This document shows positions 1-8,153 of a stretch of DNA of 21,933 nt, piece after piece. Made by a program: the position numbers and the translations under genes. Numbering within the stretch: the stretch's first letter is position 1; each line of letters starts with the position of its first letter. Origin of the DNA: JAZDKP01 sp043802925 (lineage in GTDB: Bacteria > Fibrobacterota > OXYB2-FULL-49-7 > JAEUSG01); the NCBI GenBank assembly GCA_043802925.1, contig JAZDKP010000105.1:1-21933 (forward strand). Direction: 5' to 3'. The notes below the pieces were generated by a model. That model had not been told where the DNA came from, searched no databases, and saw only the letters and a program-made list of their open reading frames with translations.

Positions 1-3000
1 ACCTGCGCCAGGTGCAACCGAAGCGTCATGTCCTCCGGCTTCTGCGACACCGCCTGCGAAAGGAACGGCTCCGCCTTTGCAAAGTCGGAAAGCGCATAAT
101 ACGATTCGCCCAGCACAAACGCAGAACGAAGGTCGCCGGGAGAGAGCGCACGAACGCCCAGGAAGCAAGACACCGCGTCCTTGTAGCGCTTTGCCGCAAA
201 GTCCACTTCGCCCTTCTTCGACAGGTACGACGCGTTCCTGGCGTCCACCGCTATCAGCTTTTCCAATACAGGGTACTGCGCAGCCGCATTCCCCTTCGAC
301 TCGTATATCCCAAGCAGCGCCTCAAGCACCGCCTTGTCCTTCGGCTGCGACTTCACGTACACCTCGTACGCCGCGGACGCCACCTCCGGCTCCGTCTTGG
401 CCATCAGGCCGCCGATTTCCTTCTTCAACTCCGTGTTGTTCGTCAAGGCAAACAGGCGCTCCAATATCTCCGAAGCCCGGGTCGCGCTGTTCTGGCGCTT
501 GTAAAGATCCGCCAGCATTCGCAGCGCCTTCACGTCCTTCGGGTTCTTTTCCGTGTACTTCACCAGGACCGGCTCCGCGGAACGGTCGTCCCCCTGAAGC
601 ACATACGCGGCCGCCGCAAGGTAACTCGCGCCAAAACGCGACGGGTCCTTCTTGTTCAGCTCGTTCAGGCACTTTACCGCGTTCACGTTGTCGTTCATCG
701 TCATGTAAACATTCACCAGACGCTCCAGCGTCTCCGTCTGGCCCGGGTTCTTCACATTCGACTGCTCAAGGTACGGAAGCGCCTCTTTCAGCTTTCCCGC
801 GTTGTAATACGCATCCGCCAACCCCGCCGCGCACTCCGCCTCGTTCACCTTCAGAGACTTGGCCGTGAGCAACGGCTGGAGCGCCTTGCCCCACTGCTTC
901 TGGTTCAGGTAATAACGCCCCATCTTAAGGTACGCGTTACCGTTCTTCGAATCAAACTTCACCGCCTGTTCGTACGCCGCAATGGACTCCCCTATCTTCC
1001 CGTTGCCTTCCAAGGCCACCGCGTACGCCAGCCAAACGCGACCCTGCTCCGCACCGGGCTGAAGCTTCTGCTCCATCACTTTGCGAAACACCATCTCCGC
1101 CTTCGGGTAGTCCTTCTGCGTCATGTAGCACAAACCCAGGTTCATCAGCTCGCGGACCGCGGTCTTGTTCAGCGCAACAATGCGCTCAAGCGGCGCAATC
1201 GCCTTCGCGCTGTCAGCCATGACAAGGTACATAGTGGCAAGCCGGAGGTTGAGGGCAGCCTCCGGCTTTAAGCCTATCACCAGCTCCAGCTTCTCCGCCG
1301 CTTTCTTAAGGTCTTTCTTCGCCTCGTACAGGTCCACAAGCGACGTCAGCGACATCATGTTTGTGGGGTCCATGTCCAGGACATCCTCGTACGCCTTGAT
1401 GGCATCGTCGAAGTCCTTCTGCGAGCGGTAAATGTCGGCCAGCTTGAGCAGCGTGGGCCGGTCCTTCCCGTTCGCGGCCATGCGTTTGGTGTACAGGTCC
1501 GCAAGCCGCGCATTATTGCGAAGGGGTTCGTAGATCGCGATGAGGCGCTCAAGGAGCGTGTTGTCGGAGGGTTTGAGCGCGTACAGCTTTTCGTAGACCT
1601 CGGCGGCCTTGGCGGCCTTACCGCCCTTGTCGTAGGCCGTGGCCAGGTGCGTCAGCAGGTCCGCGTTGCCCGGTTCCGCCTGCACGGCCTCGGAAAGCGG
1701 TTCTTCGGCACCTGCAAAATTGCCCGCGTTGAACTGGCTTTCGCCGAGGTAATAAGCGAGTTTTTCGTACTTGGAATTAACGGAGCGGACCACGGAAAAG
1801 GAGGCCGCGGCCGACTTGAAGTCATTGCGCATGAACTCAATCTGTCCCTTTTTGAACAGGTAGTTCTCGTTGCGTGGGGCCATCTTCACAAGGTCCGCAA
1901 GGATGGGATAGGCCTTGTCGACGTTCTTTAAACGGACATAGATGGAAAGCAGGCTGTCGAGTACGGCGCGGTCGCTTTTGTCTTTCTGAAGCACGGTCTC
2001 AAAGCTCTGGGCCGCGCCGTGGTCGTCTCCGAGCTGGACCTGGAGGTTGCCCTGTTCCTTTTTGACCTTGATGTCACCCGAAAGCCCGTACAGGGACTCG
2101 AGCACGCGCACCGCTTCGCCGTAACTTTTAGCGCGGACCTCGATGTCCGCGAGCATGCGCAGGGCCGTGACCTCGGCCGGATTGCGCTCGAGCGCCTGCT
2201 TAAGCAGTGTGCGGGCGGATGCGTCATTGTTTATTTTAGTAAAGGCGATGGCCGCCTGCACGTTTCCCGCAAACTCCTTTTCGGCCGCGGAGGCGCCCAG
2301 GGCCTTAAGATAATCGGCCGCACGGTCCGTCTGTTTGAGTTCGAGGCAGGCGGTGGCCAGCTTGACGATAAGGTCCTTGTTGTCCGGGTCGTCCTTGAGC
2401 ATTTTCTCGAGAAAAGGCATGGCCTGCCGGTAGTTTTTGGAGAGAAAATAGGCCTTGGCCAGCCCTTTGTTCGCCTTTTCGGTCTGGGCGCCAAAGGCCT
2501 TGACACGGGTGAGCGCGTCAATGGCGTTCGGCCACTGTTCCTTTTCAAGATAGCTGCCGGCCAAGTAGAGCCAGGCATCCACGAGCATGGCATTGGCCTT
2601 GACCGCGATTTCGTAGGCAGCCACGGCCTCGTCCTTGCGTCCCAGACGTGACAGGGCCATGCCGTAGGCGTTGTAGAGGGCCCCGGGCTCGATGGCGCTG
2701 CGCGCCTCGGGTTTGGCTTCGATGATTTTACCGAGCGCCGCGGCGCCGCGGTCGTCCTGCCGGGTGGCAAGGTAGAGCTTGCCGAGGAGGAAGAGCCCGG
2801 AGAGGTCATCGGGTTTGGACTGCGTGAAACGCTCGAGCGGCTCAATGGCCTTGAGGGTGTCCTTCTGCTCGAGGTACATGGTGGCCAAGCGGCGGCTGCC
2901 GTCGGCCGTGGGCGCCACCTGCATGAGCTGGACCAGGTACTGCTGGACGCGGGGCTTTTCGTTTTTGGCGTCATAAAGATCAACCAGCGCGGAGAGCGCG

Positions 3001-4115
3001 GCCGCGTTCTTGGAGTCCGCGGCCAGGATTTCCTCGTACACGGTGATGGCCTTGGACGGATTCGTCTGGCTCAGAATTTTCGCCTGTTTGACAGAAATGT
3101 CCAGGTCGGGCCGGCCGTTCAGTTCCTGATAGGCCTCGTAGAGCTTGATGAGCCGGAAATCGTCCTTCTGGGCCTCGTAGAGGGAAATAAGCTTCTGCAG
3201 ATACTCCTTGTTGCGGGGCTCACGGGCAAAGAGGAACTCGTAGGCCTGCGCCGCTTTTTCCGGGTTGTCGGCCGCCTCGTAGGCCTGCCCCATGTGCGCG
3301 TAAAGTTCGGCCTGGCCGGGCATATCGGAAAGGGCCTTGTCGAGCCGCGCGGCCGCAACGGCCCACTGCTTGACCTGAAAAGCGCTCTCGCCGAAATAGT
3401 AATTGAACTTGGGAGCATTGAAGGAGGGGGAAATGTCGGACGTCGCCTTGAACGCCGCGTAGGCGGGCTCGTAGCTCTGTTTGTTGAAATCAATGACGCC
3501 CTTCTTAAACTGGTAGTTCTCGTTGCGCGGCGCAAGAAGGGTGAGTTCCTTCAGGATGCGGTAAAGGTCATCGGCACGGTTGGCCGCCTCGTAAAAAGCG
3601 GCGAGTTCGTCGAGCGCCACGCGCTGTTTGCCCCGGTCCGCGGCATCGAGTTTGAGGGCAATGAACTTTTCGTAGAACTTGCACTGTTTTTCCTTGTTGC
3701 CCATGTCCCGGTAAAGGGCGATGGCGTCCTCGATATATTTTTTATTGGCCGGAACCAGTTCCACCAGTTTTTCGAGGGCTTCGACCTCGAGTTTGACATT
3801 GTACTGGGAGGAATGGATCTGCCGGAGCATTTCCCACGCCTTGGGGTCGTTCGGATTGTTTGCGATATAGGTGAGGAGGCTCTCCTTGGCCTTTTCGAAA
3901 AGCTGCTTTTTAAGGAGTTCCTCGGCCTGCGCGAGGTCCGAGACCGCGGCCAACGGAGCCGGTGTGACAACCGGCGCAGGAGCCGGAGCAGCAGCGGACG
4001 CAGGGGCCTCGGAAGCGGCTGCGGAAACGGGTTGCGGTTGGGCCGCATCCTGGCTGGAAACCAGGGCGGCATTAAGTACGATCAGCATGAAGACCGCGAT
4101 GGGGAAAAGTTTCAT
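1..4115 (-). CDS. giant exported TPR-repeat protein (3' end beyond window)
   Basis: The reading frame is open from an ATG at 4115 to the left edge, giving at least 1371 codons and no stop in the window. An AAGGAGG ribosome site lies just upstream of the start, and a promoter lies about 60 bases away. The N-terminus (MKLFPIAVFMLIVLNAALVSS) is a signal peptide. It is followed by an Ala/Pro-rich linker at about residues 22-55, then continuous tetratricopeptide repeats to the edge, shown by the recurring W/L-x2-L/I/M-G-x2-Y, A-x3-Y/F-x-K-A and P-x-N/D patterns. The block R-N-x-x-Y-x-x-K-K-G recurs at about residues 197, 748 and 1293, each time followed by Y/F-x-G-E-S-x-[FY]. This shows a higher-order duplication of about 16 TPRs per unit. 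TPR superhelices are protein-binding scaffolds, so an envelope or periplasmic scaffold role is likely but the partner is unknown. No enzymatic domain is seen in the visible part. Confidence 0.9.
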   Translation of the reverse strand, partial: MKLFPIAVFMLIVLNAALVSSQDAAQPQPVSAAASEAPASAAAPAPAPVVTPAPLAAVSDLAQAEELLKKQLFEKAKESLLTYIANNPNDPKAWEMLRQIHSSQYNVKLEVEALEKLVELVPANKKYIEDAIALYRDMGNKEKQCKFYEKFIALKLDAADRGKQRVALDELAAFYEAANRADDLYRILKELTLLAPRNENYQFKKGVIDFNKQSYEPAYAAFKATSDISPSFNAPKFNYYFGESAFQVKQWAVAAARLDKALSDMPGQAELYAHMGQAYEAADNPEKAAQAYEFLFAREPRNKEYLQKLISLYEAQKDDFRLIKLYEAYQELNGRPDLDISVKQAKILSQTNPSKAITVYEEILAADSKNAAALSALVDLYDAKNEKPRVQQYLVQLMQVAPTADGSRRLATMYLEQKDTLKAIEPLERFTQSKPDDLSGLFLLGKLYLATRQDDRGAAALGKIIEAKPEARSAIEPGALYNAYGMALSRLGRKDEAVAAYEIAVKANAMLVDAWLYLAGSYLEKEQWPNAIDALTRVKAFGAQTEKANKGLAKAYFLSKNYRQAMPFLEKMLKDDPDNKDLIVKLATACLELKQTDRAADYLKALGASAAEKEFAGNVQAAIAFTKINNDASARTLLKQALERNPAEVTALRMLADIEVRAKSYGEAVRVLESLYGLSGDIKVKKEQGNLQVQLGDDHGAAQSFETVLQKDKSDRAVLDSLLSIYVRLKNVDKAYPILADLVKMAPRNENYLFKKGQIEFMRNDFKSAAASFSVVRSVNSKYEKLAYYLGESQFNAGNFAGAEEPLSEAVQAEPGNADLLTHLATAYDKGGKAAKAAEVYEKLYALKPSDNTLLERLIAIYEPLRNNARLADLYTKRMAANGKDRPTLLKLADIYRSQKDFDDAIKAYEDVLDMDPTNMMSLTSLVDLYEAKKDLKKAAEKLELVIGLKPEAALNLRLATMYLVMADSAKAIAPLERIVALNKTAVRELMNLGLCYMTQKDYPKAEMVFRKVMEQKLQPGAEQGRVWLAYAVALEGNGKIGESIAAYEQAVKFDSKNGNAYLKMGRYYLNQKQWGKALQPLLTAKSLKVNEAECAAGLADAYYNAGKLKEALPYLEQSNVKNPGQTETLERLVNVYMTMNDNVNAVKCLNELNKKDPSRFGASYLAAAAYVLQGDDRSAEPVLVKYTEKNPKDVKALRMLADLYKRQNSATRASEILERLFALTNNTELKKEIGGLMAKTEPEVASAAYEVYVKSQPKDKAVLEALLGIYESKGNAAAQYPVLEKLIAVDARNASYLSKKGEVDFAAKRYKDAVSCFLGVRALSPGDLRSAFVLGESYYALSDFAKAEPFLSQAVSQKPEDMTLRLHLAQ

Positions 4116-4174
4116 CCGGAAACCTCCTTAAATGGTTCTATCAGAGATTGTTATAGTTGGCCGGTTTATGTAAA

Positions 4175-4203
4175 AGTATAGTGCAAATCTCCCTTTGGGA
4201 CAA
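4175..4203 (-). promoter_or_regulatory. sigma-70-like promoter of the TPR gene
   Basis: On the minus strand, TTGTCC (4203-4198) is followed after 17 bases by TATACT (4180-4175), matching the consensus boxes at 4/6 and 5/6. Transcription would begin near 4168, leaving a leader of about 50 bases with the AAGGAGG ribosome site before the ATG at 4115. It lies downstream of the terminator of the preceding gene, so the TPR gene is probably a separate unit. Confidence 0.5.
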
Positions 4204-4244
4204 AGGCGGAAATAACATAAAATTTAACTGAATAATACATCAAT

Positions 4245-4281
4245 AAAAAAAAACGCCCTTTTCATATTCTGAAAAGAGCGC
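4245..4281 (-). terminator. Rho-independent terminator of the GH2 gene
   Basis: Read on the minus strand, a 10-bp stem (4280-4271 pairing with 4263-4254, one G-U pair) with a 7-base loop is followed at once by nine U residues (4253-4245). It sits about 70 bases after the GH2 stop codon and before the TPR-gene promoter, where a terminator for the GH2 transcript is expected. Confidence 0.8.
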
Positions 4282-4328
4282 AAAAAATATATATCTATTA
4301 TATATCAGGGCTGTCCAGCAGTTTTTAT

Positions 4329-4344
4329 TGTGATTTGCATCACA
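4329..4344. promoter_or_regulatory. CRP-type perfect palindrome
   Basis: The 16 bases TGTGATTTGCATCACA fit the CRP/FNR-superfamily half-site layout TGTGA-N6-TCACA exactly. The site begins three bases past the GH2 stop codon, upstream of that gene's terminator and about 170 bases upstream of the predicted TPR-gene start point. That position is unusual for a classical activator site, so the regulatory role is uncertain. It may also act as a small hairpin. Confidence 0.35.
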
Positions 4345-4347
4345 CTT

Positions 4348-7104
4348 CTATTTCCATCTTAACAAGTTTAAGAAAAGAGTCAAAGCAGCCGGGTCAAAGT
4401 TCTTCGCTTTTTCGTCGAGTCTCCCTTTCATCTTAATCTGGTTGAAAAGGAGCTTCCCCTTCCCTGTCCTGATTTCAGCCTGGGCCGTGAAAAAATCCTT
4501 GTCACGGTTGCACTCCTTGCCCTCGCAGATGACTGCAGCGCCTTCAGGCAGGCCGAGAAGGGCATACTGGAAGAGCGCCTGATTCAAGCCGTTCATGCGC
4601 CACAACCGATCGGATTCGATACCTTTCCATACCGGCTGCACAAGACCGTTGATGAAGACCATTTCCGCGCCCGCCCTTCCGCCCATCCTTTCGACACGCA
4701 AGGGACAAAGCGCAGTGAAAGGCCAGGAACGCTGCTCAAGCACGAGAATGGAACCCCCGTTTTCGGCATATTGCCGCAGGCGGGGTTCGAGCGCAAGCAG
4801 GGAATCCGTGGCCGCAAGGTTCCATCCCATGACAACGAGGTCCGCGCTGAAAAGGCTGTCTGCGGGCATGATTCCCTTGAAGCCTTTTTTTGACAGGAAG
4901 TCCCTGAGCGCCCCGCCCTGTTCGAGGATACCGATACGACGATTCAGGAGTTCAAGAGGCCATTCCGGGCGTTTAATCGCGATGCAGATGCGCTGGCTCA
5001 TATTGGCGCCGCCCGCATACTCCACGAGCGCGAGAAAATAATAACGCCGCGGATCCTGCGGGATATCGAGCGTAACAGCCCATGTTTTGGTTCCAAGCGC
5101 GGGAAGAAGACCGCTGACCTGTACGGGCTTCAAAATCCTTTTTTTCAGGGTGTCGGAATAATCATATCCCGGGTCATCGGGCGACACCCCCACGGTCACG
5201 CGGACCGCCATGGGTTTGTTCATATCATTGGCCGCCACGATTTCGAGCGCGGCCTTGCTGCCGCAGGTATAATGAGGGTCGAGGGTATTGATGCTGACCA
5301 TGACCGGGGCAAGGGCGTTGCGAATGGCGCGCTGCTCGAGCGTCGGGACCCGGGCTCCGCTGTCTTTTGCGGAAAAACCCGAGGCAATGCCTGCATAAGG
5401 GAAAATACCGTCGAAATTGAGGAGTCGCAGGAACTCCGTCTGTTCCATGTCAATGCGGGCCGTGAAAGCTTCCGCGATTTCATTCTCAAGCGGCCCCATC
5501 TCCTTGCGCGACCGCGACAGAACAAGACGGCTTGCAATTTCACCCCGGAACCCCTGGAATTCGGATTGGATGATGGGTTTTCCGGCCTTGCGCCAGGTCT
5601 CCGCAAAGACCTTCATTTTTTCCTGGAAATCGCCGGCTGAACCGTACCAGGCGCCGCTGTAGTCGTGGATGTCCGCGATTTCGGGGGTGTTGAAGCAGGA
5701 GCGGTTGAGGGGCCGCGTGGAATCCATTTTCCGGAAGAGGTCGGAAAAGGGGCCCAGTTCCCAGACAGAATCCTGGTGCGACTCGTTGGTCATGACCCAG
5801 ATAATGACACTCGGCCGGTTCCAGTAATGGGGGATCATGAAGGCGGCTTCACGCATTGCGTTCGTGTGGAACACGTCCCATTCCTCGGGGGTAAAATTGA
5901 AGTCCCCGAAGTTGACCGTGATGGGGAATTCGCAGAGGACCAGGGCCCCTTCCTCGTCGCAGAGGTCGAGCCAGTCATCGGTGAAGGGACCGGTGTGGGT
6001 GCGAAACGCGGTGCAGTTGAAGGAACGCATGTCGGCGATGAGCATTTTTTTCGCGAACGCGCGGTCCCGCGCCTTGTCGCCGAACCAGATACACTGGTCG
6101 TACAGGTCCGAACCGCGCAGCTTGACGGGCTCCCCGTTGAGCAGGAAGCGGCCCTGGCGCGCCTCGAAGGTGCGAAAACCGAAACGCACCCGCTTTTCCT
6201 GGCAGAGGCGGCCGTCATTTGTGATGATGATGCGCGCTTCGTAAAGGCCGGGTTTGGCCGGGCTCCAGAGCGCGGCGTTTGGACAGGGGATTTTTATGAT
6301 GAAGGGAGCATCGGGCTGGGTGGTGAAGGAACGCGCCGGGTCCAGCGTCAGCGAAACCGGTTTGGCAATGGGCATGTTCCCTTTCCAGGGCAGAATGGCC
6401 ACCGTGAACGTGATACGTGCATCGACATCCGCCGCGTTGTCGAGCCAGATTTTGACCGTGGCCTCGGGCGGCTTGATGCTGGTCTCGATTTTGACGTCCT
6501 TCAGCCGTTGTTCATCAAAGAATTCGAGCCAGACACCGTCGTGGATGGCAGGCCCCCCTTTGCCCCAGGGCGCGCCGCGCATGACAAGGGGCTTCTTTTT
6601 GACCGCCGAGCTGAAGGGCAGGGTGGGCCACCCTCCTATTTTGAGCGTGAGGGTGTTGGTGTCCCCGAACCGGATGTCCGCGCTGCTGACATCAAAGGTC
6701 CGCGGCGAAAAACCGCCCAGGTGTTCGCCGAGTTTTGTCCGGTTGAACCACGCCTCATAGCGCCAGCGTGTTTTCCCGATGTTCAGGGCCGCCCATTTGC
6801 CGGTGCGGGTGCGCGGGATGTAAACACGCTTCACAAACCAGGCGTAGGGGATTTCGGAGACTTTTGCGTAGGCCGAATCGCCGAGGCCGGAGAGCAGCTC
6901 CAGCACCCCTTTAAACGGGTCCGCGGGCTGGAAACTTTTCAAATGCTTATTGCGGACCGTATCGTTCCAGATGTCCTTGTCAACGTTATCGAGACTGACC
7001 TGCCAGACCCCGGTAAGGTCCATGTCATCGGCCGCAATGAGCGAGCTGTAGGCCGCGTGAAGCGGGAAAGGCAGTAAAAGCAGAAGTAAAAGATATCGAA
7101 ACAT
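4348..7104 (-). CDS. exported glycoside hydrolase family 2-type enzyme
   Basis: 918 residues from an ATG at 7104. This start is chosen because GGGAGG lies 8-9 bases upstream, the protein then begins with a signal peptide (MFRYLLLLLLLPFPLHA), and a strong promoter ends only ~25 bases further up. The 23-codon open extension to 7173 would overlap that promoter. Domain order fits GH2: a jelly-roll sugar-binding domain (about 25-190; KWAALNIGKTRWRYEAW region), an immunoglobulin-like domain (about 200-315), then the TIM barrel. Barrel signatures include F-L-L-N-G-E-P-V-K-L-R-G at its start, the acid/base pair N440-E441 in V-M-T-N-E-S, and the likely nucleophile E515 in I-I-Q-S-E-F. The last ~170 residues resemble a Rossmann-like accessory domain (A-E-N-G-G-S-I-L-V-L). 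GH2 members act as beta-galactosidase, glucuronidase, mannosidase and others, and the substrate cannot be read here. Export implies periplasmic or surface glycan breakdown. Confidence 0.88.
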   Translation of the reverse strand: MFRYLLLLLLLPFPLHAAYSSLIAADDMDLTGVWQVSLDNVDKDIWNDTVRNKHLKSFQPADPFKGVLELLSGLGDSAYAKVSEIPYAWFVKRVYIPRTRTGKWAALNIGKTRWRYEAWFNRTKLGEHLGGFSPRTFDVSSADIRFGDTNTLTLKIGGWPTLPFSSAVKKKPLVMRGAPWGKGGPAIHDGVWLEFFDEQRLKDVKIETSIKPPEATVKIWLDNAADVDARITFTVAILPWKGNMPIAKPVSLTLDPARSFTTQPDAPFIIKIPCPNAALWSPAKPGLYEARIIITNDGRLCQEKRVRFGFRTFEARQGRFLLNGEPVKLRGSDLYDQCIWFGDKARDRAFAKKMLIADMRSFNCTAFRTHTGPFTDDWLDLCDEEGALVLCEFPITVNFGDFNFTPEEWDVFHTNAMREAAFMIPHYWNRPSVIIWVMTNESHQDSVWELGPFSDLFRKMDSTRPLNRSCFNTPEIADIHDYSGAWYGSAGDFQEKMKVFAETWRKAGKPIIQSEFQGFRGEIASRLVLSRSRKEMGPLENEIAEAFTARIDMEQTEFLRLLNFDGIFPYAGIASGFSAKDSGARVPTLEQRAIRNALAPVMVSINTLDPHYTCGSKAALEIVAANDMNKPMAVRVTVGVSPDDPGYDYSDTLKKRILKPVQVSGLLPALGTKTWAVTLDIPQDPRRYYFLALVEYAGGANMSQRICIAIKRPEWPLELLNRRIGILEQGGALRDFLSKKGFKGIMPADSLFSADLVVMGWNLAATDSLLALEPRLRQYAENGGSILVLEQRSWPFTALCPLRVERMGGRAGAEMVFINGLVQPVWKGIESDRLWRMNGLNQALFQYALLGLPEGAAVICEGKECNRDKDFFTAQAEIRTGKGKLLFNQIKMKGRLDEKAKNFDPAALTLFLNLLRWK

Positions 7105-7135
7105 AGCGGCCTCCCGTTCATCAAATGATGGTAGG

Positions 7136-7164
7136 AATATAATTTTCAGGAAAGGCAATGACAA
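7136..7164 (-). promoter_or_regulatory. sigma-70-like promoter of the GH2 gene
   Basis: On the minus strand, TTGTCA (7164-7159; 5/6) and TATATT (7141-7136; 5/6) are separated by exactly 17 bases. Transcription would start near 7129, about 25 bases before the ATG at 7104. A 12-bp palindrome, CATCA-AA-TGATG (7119-7130), lies across the predicted start point and could be an operator. This promoter supports the shorter GH2 start. Confidence 0.6.
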
Positions 7165-7188
7165 ACGGGACATCAGAAGAAACTATAG

Positions 7189-7584
7189 CTATACCTTAGC
7201 GGCAAGGCTTGCAATAGTTTTTACAAAATCATTGGCTTCTGCCACCAAGGGCGCAATTTCATTGACATTATAGCGGGCCATGTCGGCGTAATCACTCTTC
7301 TGTCGTCTTTCAAAGAACTTGTCAAACCGTCTTCCAAGTTCTTCAGAAACAACTTTAGTTCGAATATAATGCTGGTGGAACAAGGCACGAACTCCGCTGT
7401 GGCGGACCGCAGAAAGGCCATCCTTGAGTAATAGCGCTGACACCGCGTAAAAGCAGGCGTAATATAGCCGGTTCATGGCCGCATTGGCATGGCAAGCCTT
7501 GAGCAGCATCGCGGCCTCGTCCAGCGCCTCATTCGCGCGTTCCAATCTGTAATTGACGAGTTCCCTGACAGGCGTATCAGGCAT
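7189..7584 (-). CDS. HEPN-domain protein (UPF0332-like), putative toxin
   Basis: 131 residues. The ATG at 7584 overlaps the end of the upstream nucleotidyltransferase gene by eight bases (ATGCCTGA), so the two are translationally coupled. The frame stays open upstream to 7872 only because it runs antisense-free through the neighbouring gene, and that extension is not used. Helical HEPN features are visible: A-M-N-R-L-Y-Y-A-C-F-Y-A-V (about 36-48), the R-H-S-G-V-R-A-L-F block (61-69), F-F-E-R-R-Q (90-95) and S-D-Y (97-99), all typical of the UPF0332 branch. HEPN proteins next to MNT partners often form toxin-antitoxin pairs in which HEPN is an RNase-type toxin. The classical R-x4-6-H site is not unambiguous here, since R66 and H72 are the best pair, so activity is inferred from family and context. 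Confidence 0.8.
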   Translation of the reverse strand: MPDTPVRELVNYRLERANEALDEAAMLLKACHANAAMNRLYYACFYAVSALLLKDGLSAVRHSGVRALFHQHYIRTKVVSEELGRRFDKFFERRQKSDYADMARYNVNEIAPLVAEANDFVKTIASLAAKV

Positions 7585-7927
7585 ACTGAATGCCCTCGCG
7601 TTCAACATTCTGGACAAACGGCATGGCCTTGTACAGCGGCGTATTCCAATCTTCACGAGAATATGCTTGAATGGAAATGGAAACGCCCCGATCAATCTGC
7701 AAAGAAAAGATGGCGTCCCGCAGAGCGTCTTCACGAGCCAGGGAAACTTTTCCGGGCAGCAGCACAACGATATCATAATCAGATTCAGACCGTGCATCAC
7801 CACGGGCGCGGGACCCGTACAGGATGATATTTGCGGAATTCTCCTGTTCTTTGATGCTAGTACGGACCGCATCTAAAAGAGAGTGGTCAGACACCGACCC
7901 TGCATACCATTCGTGAATGTTTTTCAT
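7577..7927 (-). CDS. MNT-type minimal nucleotidyltransferase, putative antitoxin
   Basis: 116 residues. An AAGGG ribosome site precedes the ATG at 7927. The nucleotidyltransferase signature is intact: G-S-R-A-R-G (38-43) followed by S-D-Y-D (49-52), with D50 and D52 as metal ligands. These small one-domain enzymes transfer a nucleotide and, in described MntA-HepT systems, silence the HEPN partner by adding AMP to it. The HEPN gene follows immediately with an 8-base overlap, so the pair fits that gene organisation. Because the HEPN partner is of UPF0332 rather than classical HepT type, the AMPylation mechanism is only an extrapolation. Confidence 0.85.
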   Translation of the reverse strand: MKNIHEWYAGSVSDHSLLDAVRTSIKEQENSANIILYGSRARGDARSESDYDIVVLLPGKVSLAREDALRDAIFSLQIDRGVSISIQAYSREDWNTPLYKAMPFVQNVEREGIQYA

Positions 7928-8036
7928 AAAGAGACCCTTATGACAAGTAATATATATAAAACATCCGGTAAAAGCCTACCTTACACGGACCTAAACATGC
8001 AAAAAGACAACGCGCATAATGCCTCCCTTTGACAAC

Positions 8037-8066
8037 GATATAATCATTTCCTGCGCCCAACGTCAA
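8037..8066 (-). promoter_or_regulatory. possible promoter of the MNT/HEPN pair
   Basis: On the minus strand, TTGACG (8066-8061; 5/6) and TATATC (8042-8037; 4/6) are separated by 18 bases. The transcript would carry a leader of about 100 bases before the ATG at 7927. The region is divergent from the VapBC promoter, about 50 bases away, so the two modules have separate but back-to-back promoters. Confidence 0.45.
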
Positions 8067-8114
8067 GAATTCACGGCCGAATAGTTTCGCGCCGAAACAG
8101 TTTGAGGAGGAGGC

Positions 8115-8143
8115 TTGACTTCAAGAAGACTTTGATTTATCTT
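8115..8143 (+). promoter_or_regulatory. promoter of the vapBC pair
   Basis: TTGACT (8115-8120; 5/6) is followed after 17 bases by TATCTT (8138-8143; 4/6). The predicted transcription start falls just before the inverted repeat at 8154-8174, and the antitoxin ATG follows at 8187. Confidence 0.5.
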
Positions 8144-8153
8144 ATTATTGATA

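Noticed and set aside
12..1271. 419-codon plus-strand frame opposite the TPR gene
   Set aside because: Arginine/leucine-rich, low-complexity translation typical of antisense frames; the minus strand carries clear TPRs.
3294..4181. 295-codon plus-strand frame across the TPR gene start
   Set aside because: It reads through the TPR gene's promoter and ribosome site in antisense and shows no domain.
5665..7077. 470-codon plus-strand frame opposite the GH2 gene
   Set aside because: It is antisense to a gene with recognisable catalytic motifs, has no family features or ribosome site, and is explained by GC-rich third positions.
7105..7173. Longer N-terminus of the GH2 protein
   Set aside because: It would overlap the promoter at 7136-7164 and put a non-signal sequence before a clear signal peptide.
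7585..7872. Longer N-terminus of the HEPN protein
   Set aside because: It lies out of frame within the MNT gene; the ATG at 7584 with the ATGCCTGA overlap is the usual coupled arrangement.
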